A stretch of 64,000 nt of DNA from Cinnamomum chago (Eukaryota; Streptophyta; Magnoliopsida; Laurales; Lauraceae), in the NCBI GenBank assembly GCA_038049695.1, contig CP142455.1, positions 24,899,501 to 24,963,500 of the forward strand. Reading direction: 5' to 3'. Of the stretch, positions 47,200-61,300 are shown piece by piece. Below the pieces are notes generated by a model. It was not told where the DNA came from and ran no database searches. It was given only the letters and a program-made list of their open reading frames with translations. Every line of letters starts with the position of its first letter. Positions within the stretch are counted from its first letter, which is position 1. The translations under genes were made by a program, and so were the position numbers.

Positions 47200-49134
47200 T
47201 CTCATGACAAAAAATCCGGACAGCCAAAACATGACAGTGCCCTATCCTCTTGAGTGAGGTGGAATCCGCTTGAGTAGACATTCACTGAACCTGGTCTGCT
47301 CAAGCGGGGTCGAGTTCGCTCAAGCATGCTAGCGGCAGTGACCAAGTCTGCTCGAGTGAAGCAGAGTCCACTCGAGCGGTTGACTCGTAGGTTTTGAAGA
47401 AAACTGCAGTTTTTGCCCATGCATAAAAACAACAAAAACTAATCCTTACACGACCCTAGATTCATCCACTCCACATCTCATATAGAGACTAGATCTAGAA
47501 AACTGATTTAACGCGATGAAAACATAGGGATCACTCTGATACTAATTGTTGGAAGTATGTGGGCCTCATGGATATATATTCAAAAACTTTTGACCCACTT
47601 GAAGCAAAGATCAAATATCCATAAGGCCAATAACCCAACCACAAGATCTAAAACCCTTATCTCATGCATTAAAATAAAAAATTCATCAGAAGGCAGATCA
47701 AGAAACAATCAAGACAAACATAGAACATCTACTAAAACCAACTAGAAGTAGAGCTATACGTGAGGAGCTTAGTTGTGCTCTAATCGAAAACTTTGATTTT
47801 TACGAAAAACTCTTTTTCGCAGAGTTTGATCTCCCTTGCCTTCGTGTTCTTCCACGCTATGACCCTCTTAGAGAACTTTTCAAAGAGAATGGTGAGATCT
47901 CCAAGTAGAAGAAAATCCTAGCACTCTAGTAGGAAACTAGAGGAGAGAGGGGAGGAAGATAGAGGGGAACTTGAGAGATTATTGTGTGTAGAGATCTCTA
48001 ATCATCACCTCTTGTTTATAGTTTATGGAGTACCTCCTCTTAGTCCAAGATTAGAGGTCTAACTTCTATTCTTAGTATGCGTCCTACTCCTCCTTTCCTT
48101 AAGAGTTTCAATAGGATTAGTATCCTTCTCTTATTAGGGCTAGCATTGGGATCACTAGGGATTCCTTAGAATCTGGCTCCAACTAGGAATCTGGACTCCA
48201 CATCTCATGTGAACTCCGGACCCACAGTTAATCACAAATAAGTCCACTAAATAAATGTCATTGCACTCCAGTCTTAGGAATGATTACAAGAAGACCCTAA
48301 ACTTCTCAATTACTACAAGTAGGCCCCTCCATCAAATATATCCACGGATCTATTGAAATAAATATGTCCAAACAAATTGGATTCATCTCTTATTATCCTT
48401 GTGACCCAATTAATCACAGTAATCATTAGTACAATCTAATTTACTCTTAATTGAGATGGGTGCGCACTTATCAGTGATAAAATTCATTAATTGGCACAAG
48501 GGGATATTTAAGGGATAGATTACATCTTGAGAATTATATGTTCTCACAGCCCCACTACCATGTACCCAAGACATCGAGGTGTTGACTTAGAATTAGCTTC
48601 ATTCATTGATGACTCAAAAGTAAATGCATAATAGAAACTTAAGTTTATTAATCTCTCAGGATTGAGAGCCTATTGCTTGATAATTATAAGAGCGGTCTTT
48701 AAATCAAAGACAGATTTGCATAGGCTACTACTCATGGTCCTTCAGTACATCCAATGTATTAGTACAATGGTCCACAGTCTTATACACTCTGATGATCGAT
48801 ACATATCACACTATCTTATAGTGACAACAGTGCTGCAACCTTATTAGATGAGATGCCCAGTCTAATCACTGGTTGTGAAAATATTTTAAGTATAAGATTT
48901 GTGATCTATGTCTTCCGTATGTGTATTTCATCCATACACATTGATCACATCTAATATTATACTTGTGAACTTCGATTCATCTCATGATCCATCATGTCAT
49001 TTTGTATTGATTATGTACTAACATAAAATAAAATATCATTCAACACATGAATAAAGCAGGAAAATATAAATTAATTAATGAAACAAATCAATTTATTGGG
49101 ATCATCCACTAGATTGCAGACATATAATCTAACA
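47200..49134 (-). mobile_element. Copia-like LTR retroelement remnant: LTR plus leader
   Basis: The LTR spans 47547-49134 (plus-strand ends TGTTGGA...TCTAACA). On the minus strand it is followed within 2 bp by TAGTATCAGAGTG, close to the initiator-Met-tRNA primer-binding site TGGTATCAGAGC. It is therefore a 5' LTR with its leader (about 47200-47546, rich in CTCGAG/CGCTTGAG words). No gag-pol or second LTR is recognised nearby. It is a broken fossil lying 127 bp downstream of HIPP2. Confidence 0.6.
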
Positions 49135-49261
49135 ATTAATGATTTAAGTCTTATCACAAACATGATTACGCTCATAAAATGAAACCAGGAGGCTGTGTCA
49201 GACAAGAAATGACCCCAAAAAATCAACTTTTTTGGTAAGTAAAAAAAATTACAACTTGGGT

Positions 49262-52200
49262 TTACATGATAGAACAATTTGGGCCTGATTCAGAAATCTT
49301 CCCTGATAAGTATGGCTGTCCACGGCAGGTTCTTTGACATTTAGGTTGGGTTTTGTTGCAACTTAGTGGACATGGCAGTGGATTTTCGGTGCACCTTGCT
49401 GGACATGGAGGTGGGCAAATTATTGGACCTGGACATGGAGGTGGGCAAATTATTGGACCTGGACATGGAGGTGAGCATCCAGAGAAGCAAATTGGAACTG
49501 GACAAGGTGGTGAGGTATGATGCACGGATACTTCAAAATGAGCAAAATATCGTGTCGTATCGTATCTGATACTTCACTTTTTACGTGTAAAATCCGTGTC
49601 CTTGCCGTGTCCATGGCGTGTCCCTACCGTGTCTATGCCGTATCTGGACATCATAGGTGGTGAGCATCCGGAACAGCATGTTGGAACTGGACATGGTGGT
49701 GGTTTTGGCTTCTCTGGAGATTTGGGCTTCACCTCTTCTACAGTGACAAAATCTGCATAGCCCACCTTCTTCCTTAACCGCTTGATTAAGCAAGGTGAAT
49801 CCACTTCATTGCCAGTAACCACCAACAGATCAAGGTCCTTCCCCTCTATTGCCACAGAAATGACGCCTGCAATATGTCAATTGGCACACAATTTAGCCCT
49901 TTATGTACTTTTAATTTGCGTTATATACAAGTTGAGCTTGGGCCAGAAAAATCCAAGTTTTCAACAAACTGGGGGCAACAATTAGTTTAAAAAGATCGGT
50001 CCTCCTAGTAGTTTCATGACCATAACTTTGAGTTGTATAAGAGACCCCATGCCAACTTCACTGTTCGATTGGGATAAAAATAAAAAATAAAAAATAAAAA
50101 ATAAAAAATAAAAAACAAAAAGACAGCTTCAGTTTAATCTATAAAGTTTGGTCCATGCTTATGTTTTAAATAATTTGTAAAATAGAAAATACTAGAAGTA
50201 TACTTAACATTGTAGTATTCGGGCTAATACATAAGAATAGCATTTGTAGGAGTTCAAAATTAACTAAAGAGGCCTGTCAACTCTAATAAAGGATTCGGCT
50301 ATCTCTGTACCAACTCCTATGAGTTTATTTCAAATTCTAAAACACATTTGAACTCCATTCTTTCCGCCTTTATCTTCTATTTTGTTATTTTGTTTACAAC
50401 TAAAACACCTTGAAAATAATTAAAATGAAGGTTTATAATTTTTATTATATATTTCTAAAAAATCTATGAGAAAATGCTAAAACAAATTTCCATTTCAATC
50501 TAACAGAAATTCATCACCAATACCTCAAGAATATTGAAGTTTGAGTGATATTGAATTATAAAATCAGAATAAAACTTAAATTCAGGGCCTGCTTTTTATT
50601 ACATGGTAGCACCCTTATTAAATGGATGTGCATAGCACACCTTTTAAAAATCCAAACTTTTTAGTTTTATATGCCTTTACACCCAATATATAGATTGAGT
50701 TTTTATATGCCTTTACACCCAATATATAGATTGAATATAAATACTATAGTCAATTGCAATTAGCTCCATTCCTTTTTCCCATAAAACAGAGGAAAGTGAA
50801 GGAAGTGGGTTGGGCTTCCATACAACGTCGCTGCAGCATAATCTTCCATCCAATAAGAGACAGCCATGTCATTTAAAATTCAAAATGAGAGTCACAACTT
50901 TCAATGACTCATCGGAAGTTAACAGTTTTCTCTCATTTCTATCATTGCCCTTCTCAACATAAAGAACTTCTCACAAAGTCTCTTGAGCTCCCTACCTAAA
51001 AAAATTGTAAAAACGTCTCATACCTCAACATCTTTCCCACATAATGGATAATGTTCTCGTCCTAGAATATGGAACCACTTGGACCCCACCTTTAATTACT
51101 TCAGACCCTTGGACCCTCTTCTCATACCATGATTTGGCATTTACAAATGTGATTAAATATGAAAAAAATTAAAAATAAAATAATAAATTGAATCACATCA
51201 GAGATACTGTCATTGATTCACATCATCCATAATATGCCGCAGCAACGTCTTCTATCTAGTTGGAGGAAGCCACGTCATATGAAATTAAAAAATTATCTCA
51301 TTAAACCATTTAAATTTATCACTAAATCTCAGCTCTCTATTTAATCTCCATGTTAAAATCTCTCTTACATCCCTAAAATCTCTCATGACTTTCCTTCTTG
51401 CTCCCTTGATGAGTGTTAAATATTACATATTTTACCCCTCATTAGTCCGAGTTTTATCGGCATCTTGATGAGTGTTAAATATTGCATATTTTACCCCTCA
51501 TTAGTCCGAGTTTTATCGGCATCTCATATGCATATCATTTACCTTATACAGAGATTTTATCATTCTATCATATTAACGGATTATTGGATTATCATGTATA
51601 AATTCGATTATTTGTAACGCATTTTTATGTAATTTCTCTTGTGTAGGTGGACCCCGCGACTATCCCAACATTCCGCTTACTGTCCCAAGCCATCAAGAAG
51701 AGATTTCAATAAAAAAGTTACATGAAGAAATCTTAGGAAGTGTTGAAGAATTTCAAAATATGAGGATTAGATTTTATGGATAAAAGAAGTCATTTTCTAA
51801 CACAAATGATTGGTTGGTATATTGGTTAAAACTTTGTTTGGTATGGAATAGGTTATGGGATAAAATCCCAACAATTGCATATTATTTTTTTTCCATCCAA
51901 GTCACATATGCTAAGCAAATGAGTCAATCAAAAGCCTTCAAGTTACAACCAATCAAATGGAAAAATGAGCTTAGCAATAGTTAGTCTATTTGCAATTTTA
52001 TTTTTACTTTTAGATTGTAATTAGGAGCTTCTTTGTAAGTAAGCTAGAGAGAGTGTGTAATTGAAGATCATTAATGAAGATTTGGAGCGTTTAGTGGCTA
52101 AGGCTCTTGGATTAGGCTCTCCCTTTGAAACTAAGTAATGTGATTAGTTTAATTACATACATGTTTTAGTTCAAATTCCCTACTTTTGCCTTCATTGATT

Positions 52201-55200
52201 AATAGATCTTAGATCTAATTGTACTAATCTCTCTCATTTTTCTTGCTCTATCTCTACACTTGATGCTTGGATAATCTCAATTGATGCTTTGTAGTTGGAT
52301 TATGTTCTCTTACATAGCATGCTCTAGAGCCCTTATTTTTTATCTTTTGTAGCTTGATTTTGATGATTTATTATTAGGATGGTTAAATGATGATCTATGA
52401 TCTTGGCCTTTTATTTTCTTTACTTTGATCTTCATTGTTATATCATTCAATCTAATTAGGCAAGAGATTGTTAATTGGATTGTAGATTTAGGAGTTGAAT
52501 TAGAACATGCATTGGTTGAATTAATTACATATTTAGTAGATTTTGGATTGCCTAATCTCTTATATTTTATTGTTGTTGATTTAAATCTTTGTTTGACTTG
52601 CTATTTTCACTTTTAGATTGTTAGATCCACATTTCACATAATTTGTTTTAGAATCCTATACATTTCACACCACATCTTCAAATTAAATCTTTCATTTCCA
52701 CCACCACTCATCTACTAGTTTAGTAGAGTTTATTAGATCTTACTAATGTCATATTTTAAATTGTTAGTTAGAGTAGTTTAGTTGCTATTTTAATTTTGTT
52801 TCACATTTCAATTAGTTTAATTTCATTTTTTTCACCCATAGTTTAGCAGTTTCAATTGTTCACTTCAATTGTTTACATTAACTGTATCTTAGTTCAATTC
52901 TACTTTAATTGGATTCATTGTTTCTTCCATCCTCTTTCTGTGGGATCGATAATTCGGACTCTTTAGTCCTTTACTACTTGATGACACAGTAGTCTTGCGG
53001 TTAAGCGTTACACATATAAATGTCGATCATTCCTCCCTAATCTCTAGTCCTTTCACGTTGCCCCTTATAACACCATGATAAGATACCAATCCATCTTCGT
53101 TTTGAGAAGACCAGAAAAAAATATGTATCTCAATCTATTCTCATCCCTCTCTTGATGGTAATTTCCTTATGATGTATGGCTTGAAATACCATGTGCTTAA
53201 AATATTTAATACAAGTATTTAAGACAAGGAAAGAATAATAAATTTGGGATAAGGATAGGTTATACTACATTGTGTAGTATTACTTTACTTACTTTTGTTA
53301 ATATTAATCTTTTAATTGTAAGGTATCATGTGATTTAACCTTTTAATTACATCATACTAGGCGTATGCACTTAAAACATTGTGTGTCTCAAGTTCTCGCT
53401 CTCTCTCTCTTAACAAATTTCTCTCTACAATTTTCTTATTACAAATGTAGTTGGTAGCTTGCCTGTGCTTAGCACAGGTTTTCTCTTCACTAGTCAAAGT
53501 TGAATATTGAAGTTGATTGGCTTGGGCCTCAAATTTCTGAGGTGACAAATGGGTAATGCTTTTCCTTTGTTGCATTTTTGTTAATTCTTATTATTAATTT
53601 TTAGAAATTTTTATATTTTATTTTTATTTAATCTTTTCTAAGGGCTTTCTCCATGATTAAATCATCTACAATCAATACATTTTTTAAGAATAAAAGTTCA
53701 AAATTTAGAGGATAATACAATATCATCTGCTAATTCTAACTCTTTATTTCATAAACCATAAATCTTACATCCTTTAAATTCTCCAACTTAAATAGATTTA
53801 GTAAATTTATTACAAAAATCTAACAATCTAATTTAGGGATTTTTTTTCCCTTACTTTGCACACCCCCTCCACAAATAAATAAAATCCCAATTCAAAGGTA
53901 CAAGATGTGGGTTTTCTCCCCTTTGAGTCCCAACCCAGACTTACCTAGAGCACATGTATTCCAGGGCCATATGCACCATGGTTTAAAATCGCGGTTCGCG
54001 GTCATCGCGTCGCGGTTATCGCGGTTCGTGGGCATCGCGTCGCGGTCATCGCGGAGCGAATTTTTATTTGACCCCAAAAAAATCCAAAAAATCCAGAATA
54101 TTATAAAATGATAGAAACTAATGTTTTTTTTCCATTAGTGCATACTTAAAAGCAAAATAACGGTCCCCTCAAGTTATAACATCCTGCATTCATTGCTGTA
54201 TCGATATATATATATATATATATATATACTAAAATAAGCTGAAATATCATAAATTTGACATAATGCAACCATAGTTTTGGACAAACTAATAATGTTAACA
54301 GTTTACACTTAAACATTTACAATCAAGCAATAAATAGTAATAGAGTTAGTGCATGTGCCTAATGCCAAAACGAGTGGCGTCCTGGCTCGATATCATCATC
54401 ATCATCATTATTTCTTGAAGGGTAGAAGGCACCAAATTGTTGTGTTACATAGCCTCCACTCCCATGGTGATGGTGCCCATAAAATTGTTGTGCCTGTGGA
54501 TGTGGTTGAGGAACGAAAATTGCTTCATAAGGTGAGGCCGAGTCATTAGTAGACTGAGATGACTGAGGGTAGTCATGGTACTGATGATAAAATTCATGGG
54601 GAAGTTCAAGTTGCTGATTTGGATGTAATACATAGTAATCACCATACATGACTTGTTGGTGGCCAACATCACCACCACTAGTACCCTCTCCCCCGCCATA
54701 TCCACTACCACTAGCACCTGCATGTGATGATTCGGTTGGTGGGACAATTCTCTGGTACCCACGGGTCGAGTCTATGTTACCTGAAGAAGGAAAATGTTCT
54801 ACTGTCTTCATCATATGGGGTGGTACCTCACCACCGTCTCCACCACCATCACCACTGCCATCCCCATCAGAATCATGCGGCACATCTGAAGATGAGCTAG
54901 TACTGCTGAGGCTAGTGTCCTCATCATCATCAACCTCATCTCGCATCTCCTGAGGGTCGACCCCACGCCTTCGTTGATGGGTAAGATTTATCTCGCGTAG
55001 GCGCTCGGCAGCTCTCATTGGCTCTGGCCTTTCCCCAGTCAAATCCTGGACCATATCACCAATCTGTTCATCATGATCTAGCACTAGCTCTTCTACCTCT
55101 TCTACCCATTGTGCCAACACATCATCATTCTCTGAAAAAATATAGTTCAGATTGATTGGGCAGAAGTAATCTATTTGGTCCTCAAATTCTCTCCTTCTTC

Positions 55201-58200
55201 TTTGTCTGTTGCGGAGCTTAATGTTGTAATGTATATACACCAATTTGTTCAACTTTTGCATCGTCAGCCGATTTCTCACTTTAGTGTGAATGAATGAAAA
55301 GGTGCTCCAATTCCTCTCACAATTTGATGATGTAGTTGCTTGACTAAGGACTTTCATTGCTATTTTCCTTAGTATTGGAGCACTTTCTCCGTAGTTTAAC
55401 CACCACTCAGCTGAAAATAAAATGGAAGTATATTTATTAATTAAATCATACATGAGTAACATGACTCAACTTTTAAACTGACGTAGAATGAATGAAATTA
55501 CCATGATCTTTACCTGGAAATGACTTCATGATAGCTCGTCTGGCGGTCGGTGTCCCAAAACTACCAAAGGCTTCATTGTATATATCAATCTGGTGATTCA
55601 TTGAAAATAAAATAAGGATGAAATAGCTCTTTACGCTCATTCAAAAAAAAAATAATAATAAAAATATCCCATTAGTCCATTACACTTACTTGGTTAATAG
55701 CCTCACATGCATCATCCTCATTCACTGCAAGTTTTTCAATAACATTTTTTAGACCTACATGTATCTCGTCTGTTAAGCTTCTGTCTTCATTTTCATAGTA
55801 TCGATACTGTGGGTTGAAAAAATAACCTGCAGCGTGCGAGTCATGATGGAGTTGTTTTTCCCAACGATTGTCGATGATCTTCCAATAAGCCTTGTAGTAT
55901 TTGCAATTTGCTTGTATGGCTAACTTAGCTCGATATACTCGTACAAGAAGCCCATTATAGGTTTGTCATCTCCATCGGCCAACCGAAGGACCTTTATCAA
56001 AGGCTCTAAGACCTTTAAGGTCTCACCAACAAATGGCTAATATCTCTTAGATTGTACAATCTTTACAACTTGCTTTGCTTGGGGCGTCAGCTTCTTCCCC
56101 CACTTTGATTCCAACCATTCTTGTGATGTAAATAGTTGGGGTAGCCCTCCTCTGTATTTATAAAGGCTTTCTAGAGCTATAAAGTGGGTGGCAAATCTTG
56201 TAATGCCGGGCCGTAGTAGCTCATGGTTGTCCATATATTTCTTCATCATCGCTATGAGCCTGTTTGACTGATAGATAAAATTATTGATCTTTTTTGCCTT
56301 CAATATCACACCTTTTATCATTTTCCTCTTAGCAATGTCTTCTATCATTAAATCCAAGCAATGTGCAGCACATGGAGACCAAAAGATATTGGGCCTTTGC
56401 TGCATGAGTATCATTCCCGCCTTTTTCATGCTTGCATCATTATCTGTGATGATCTGAACAACACATTCTGCCTCAATATCCTCAATTACCTCATTGAAAA
56501 GCTTATTCAAGTATGTCGCATCTTTGACGTACTCAGTTGTATCAACCGATTTAATAAAAACAGTCCCTAAAGATGAATATACTAAAAAATTCAATAGGGA
56601 CCGTCTGGTGATGGTAGTCCACCCATCACACATGAGTGTGCAACCCCTCTCTCTCTCCAGATCCTCTTAAAGGTATTCACCTAATCAACCGTCTCCTTAT
56701 ATTCCTCTTCAACACAATAGTGGCCAATCTCATATGGTGTGGGTGGCTTTATACCCGGACCATGTTCTGCAGCAGCGTCCAACATGGTCTTCAAATAGGG
56801 TGAAGTTGCCTTATTTGGTGCAATGGCTCCATCAAAGAAGAATTTCCCAACTGCCCTAACCAACCTGTTTCTTGCATAACCCATCTTCCCGCTTAAGGCT
56901 TTGGCTATAGAAGGTTGCTTTGCAGATGGAGACCTATATGCAGCAGGGTCAATTGGACCCACAACTTCTGGTCTACGAGCATGTTGTGTGGGTGATTCAC
57001 CAGACTCCAACCAATCCGGTGGTCGACGAGTCTGTTTTTGACTAAACATCCGACGCAGCATCCCACCACCACCACTAACTGAGCCAAAGCCACCCCTCTC
57101 TTCATATTGGCCCCCTCTAGAAGCAGACTCATAGATCATTCTTCTCCTCTCTTCTTCCTCATTATATGATCTCATGCTCTCTCTCCTTACTCTATCTACA
57201 TTTGATTCCCCATTATCATCATCATCTGAGTCAAGCACCTCCCTAGTCCCATACACCTCTTCTCTACATGCTTCATACTCTGCCTCTCTCCTTTTCTCAG
57301 CCACTACTTTTTTTTGCTTCCCTGCATTTAAGAATGCTTGCATTTCATTCTTTAACTCTGGGGATATCTTGGTACACTTTGCCACATTTCCCGTCTTATG
57401 TGCCAAGTGTTCCTTCAATCTGGTGATTCCCCCAGTTACCACCTTACCAAAATAATTGCATTTAATTCTACTCTTTTTTCCATCCACATCAACACCATGT
57501 TGCCACGCCGGGTCAACTTCACGTACCATTGTTTCTACCAAAGAATAACAGTAAACACATAATCCATAAAGCAAAGTAGTTTAGAATTTGAAACATAGAA
57601 GCTTAAAATTAAATGTTTTATATCCATGAATTAGGAAGCTTACACAATCTTTAAAAAAAAAAAAAAAAACTAAAATAATTCGGATTTAAATAATGAAAAA
57701 ATGAAAAATATTACAAAAAGTGCTAAAACTCACACTTTTTTGTTCCAAAAGTGTAGATCTATTTTAAACTAACATATTATAAATGCATTTGAACACTAAT
57801 TTGAAAAAATGTAAATGATATCAAGAAAAGCCCCAAATTTTGAAAATAAAAAAATCTAGATCTACACCTTAAAACACTAGATCTAGGAAAAAATTAGTGA
57901 GTAAAGTAACATCATATCTAATCTAACTCAATATAAAGCATTTGGTTCATGAATTAGTGTATTACACAATCTTAAAAAAAAAAAAAAAAAAACCTTAAAA
58001 TAATTCGGATTTAAATAATAAAAAAATGAAAAATATTACAAAAAGTGCTAAAAATCAAACTTTTTTGTTCCAAAAGTGTAGATCTATTTTAAACTAACAT
58101 ACCGTAAATGCATTTGAACACTAATTTGAAAAAATGTAAATGATATCAAGAAAAGCCCCAAATTTTAAAATAAAAAATCTAGATCTACACCTTAAAACAC

Positions 58201-58280
58201 TAGATCTAGGGAAAAATTAGTAAGTAACATCATATCTAACTCAATATAAAGCCTTTGGTTCATGAATTAGTGTATTACAC

Positions 58281-58325
<45 letters not shown>

Positions 58326-61300
58326 CTAAAATAATTCGGATTTAAATAATGAAAAAATGAAAAATATTACAAAAAGTGCTAAAAATCACACTTTTTTGTT
58401 CCAAAAGTGTAGATCTATTTTAAACTAACATATTATAAATGCATTTGAACACTAATTTGAAAAAATGTAAATGATATCAAGAAAAGCCCCAAATTTTGAA
58501 AATAAAAAAATCTAGATCTACACCTTAAAACACTAGAACTAGGGAAACATTAGTGAGTAACATCATATCTAACTCAATATAAAGCCTTTGGTTTATGAAT
58601 TAGTGTATTACACAATCTTAAAAAAAAAAAAACCCTAAAATAATTCGGATTTAAATAATGAAAAAATGAAAAATATTACAAAAAGTGTTAAAACTTGAAT
58701 TTTTTTTGCTCCAAAAGTATAGATCTAACACATCTCAACCACCTCTAAGTTATTTTGATGTTGAATCTTGAAAATAACTCCAAAAAATAAAAAAATAAGC
58801 TTACCAAAGAGGTCCCTTGAGTTTGATTAGCTTTTCCCACATACAAATTCACCCAAAAGTAGCTTAGATCTAAGCTTTTAGGTCTCCTCCATGCCTTAGA
58901 AGTTGTAGCAGCCCTTTAGGAACCTTTAGGAAGCTCTTAGGGAAGAGAAAGAAGTGAAAGAAGTGAAGGAAGAAGACATTACACGTTTTTTTTTTAAAAA
59001 AAACCTGTCAGCGATATAACAGCCGTTATTTTGAATATAACGGCCGTTATAACGGTTCGACCGTTATATTCAAAATAACGGCCGTTATCGGCCGTTATTT
59101 ACACGAATTTCGCCCCCACCCCCCGTTAAATACCGGATATAACGGCCGTTATTTTGAACCCTGATATGCACACCCTAGGGAATAGTCTTGTCAAGTAAAA
59201 TTATCATGGGGATACCCATGCAATAGAAAAAAAATATCCCTATTCCGCCTCTGTCGATGCCAGTATCTAATGTGATTCAATTTCTTATTTTGTTTTTTAA
59301 TTTTTTTTCAAGTTTAACCACATCTGTAAATGATCAATTTGAAGGTTGGGCCCACTATTATATTTGTGTTCGCCAATGATCTTCAACGAACAAACTACAT
59401 ATTGGTAAAATGCAGTTTAGCTTGTGAGGCCAGCTTAAATATATGTCTATCAATCGGAGAGGGCCGTCAAAAAATTTTTATAGATTTTATTTTTTATGTT
59501 TAGATACAATCCAACAATGAGTGAATGATTAAAAAGTGTAAAAATATGTCCTAATGCCAAATCATGATACGAGAAGAGGGTCCAAGGGTCTGAAGTAATT
59601 AAAGGTGGGGTCCAAGTGGTTCCATATTATAGGACGAGACCATTATCCATTATATGGGAAAGATGTTGAGGTGTGACATGTTTTGCAATTGTTTTTAGGT
59701 AGGGAGTTCAGGAGACTTTAGTGAAAATTCTTTATGTTCAAAAGGGCAATGGTGGAAATAACAGAAAACTGTTTACTTCCGTTGAGCCTTTGAAAGTTGT
59801 GACTCTTATTTTAAATTTTAAATGACATGGCTGACTCCTATTGAATGGGAGACTTGCTGCAGCATAATATGCTGCAGGGACGTTGTATTGAAGCCCAACC
59901 CAAAGGAAGTTAAACGTGTGTTCAAGACATGGTTCAAAATCTCGGTCTCGGTCGCGGTATTGGCCAGGCCGAAAAATTGATATGATATCGGTATCAGTCG
60001 CGGATATCAATCCGTCGCGGTCATCGCGGTGTAAAATTTTTTTTTTAATCCAAAAAAATTCGCAAAAATATTCAAAAAATCAAGAATATTAGAAAATGCT
60101 GGAAAACTATATTTGTTTCCATTAATAACAACAATAAATCAAAATCTCGGTCACCTTAAGTTATGAGTCTTGTATGTGTTGCAGACTCGCAGTTCACTGT
60201 CTTTTAATAAAATCATTTTCAAAATCCTAAATATATAGATCTAACATGAAAGTATGTAGATCAATCATTTACACATCATACAATGATCATTAATCATTAA
60301 AACAACATATTTATGATGAAATCCCCAAAAAATGATATATTATAATTCAAATATTAAAAAATCCGAAAATAAAATAATTAAAATAAAAATCTAAATCATG
60401 TTTATGACTATGAGTAGATGTAGATCTATCATCTACACACTATTAATAAGCCTTTGGTATCACAAATATCCTAACAAGTAACAACAATTATTTTTTGGAA
60501 AACAAAAATTAATAAAATCATTTTCAAAATCCTAAATATATAGATCTAACATAAAAGTATGTAGATCTATCATTTACACACCATACAATGATCATGAATC
60601 ATTAAAAAAACATATTTATGATGAAATCCCCAAAAAATGATATATTATAATTCAAATATTAAAAAATTTGAAAATAAAAAAAATTGAAAAAAAGTTCAAA
60701 ATCATGTGTATGAGTAGATCTAGCATGAAAGTATATAGATCTAACTTCTAAATGAAGAAAACAACACAATTACACAAGTGAGTAAGTGACAAATCTCTAT
60801 GCTTCATCTAAAAAAAAACATAATATGCTTTAAGTTGATTTCCTCTTACCTTAGATAATATTTTCTTCAAAAAATAGAAGTGAGATTTGAAAATATGCAA
60901 GAGAGATGGTGGCTGCTGCTATGGCTAGTAAGGGCCTTGAGAAGAGAGGAGAAGAAGATGAAGATGGGAGAAGAAACATAAAAATTAGGGTTCTTATGCT
61001 TTTTATACATCTTGGCCGAGATATTGAAAATCCCGAGATGATGTTCATCTCGGCCGAGATGGCCCGAGATAATGGTGAAAAAACCCGAGACCGATATCTC
61101 ACTGAGATATCGGCTCGGTATCGGCCGATACCGGTTCATATCGGTTTTTAAAACCATGGTTCAAGATATAGTAAATTCGGTGGTGGACTAATAATGGTCA
61201 TCTTATTAATTGGAGTAGAATTTTATACTGTGGTAAAGCAAGTGGCAGAACAATCTTTGAAACGTGAAAATTATTAGAAATTCAGTTGAAACAGTAATGT

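Larger units (their letters stand above)
53977..59163 (-). mobile_element. hAT transposon with transposase gene
   Basis: A perfect 8-bp duplication ATATGCAC (53969-53976 and 59164-59171) flanks ends CATGGTTTAAAATCGCGG and, from the right, CAGGGTTCAAAATAACGG. The left subterminal region has repeated ATCGCGG/GTCGCGG words. The right one has AACGGCCGTTAT palindromes. It carries a hAT transposase on the minus strand and a tandem array of about 325-bp units upstream of it. It is inserted in the long-TIR MULE and therefore younger than that MULE. Confidence 0.93.
50807..59901. mobile_element. Long-TIR MULE in HIPP2 intron, interrupted by a hAT
   Basis: Inverted arms of about 380 bp, close to 90% alike by eye, lie at 50807-51190 and 59530-59901 (end sequence GGGTTGGGCTTC; shared blocks GCCATGTCATTTAAAATT, TGGAACCACTTGGACCCCAC, CTTTAATTACTTCAGACCC). 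Flanks GAAGGAAGT (50798-50806) and AAAGGAAGT (59902-59910) are a 9-bp duplication with one mismatch. Without the nested hAT the element is about 3.9 kb. No MuDR-type transposase is recognised; the interior is largely the LTR-like segment at 51.4-53.0 kb. Confidence 0.85.

Noticed and set aside
48662-48847. Short open frames within the Copia-like LTR
   Set aside because: They lie in LTR sequence, with no similarity to gag or pol.
54648-54953. 101-codon plus-strand frame opposite the hAT transposase
   Set aside because: Antisense shadow of the Gly/His-rich transposase tail.
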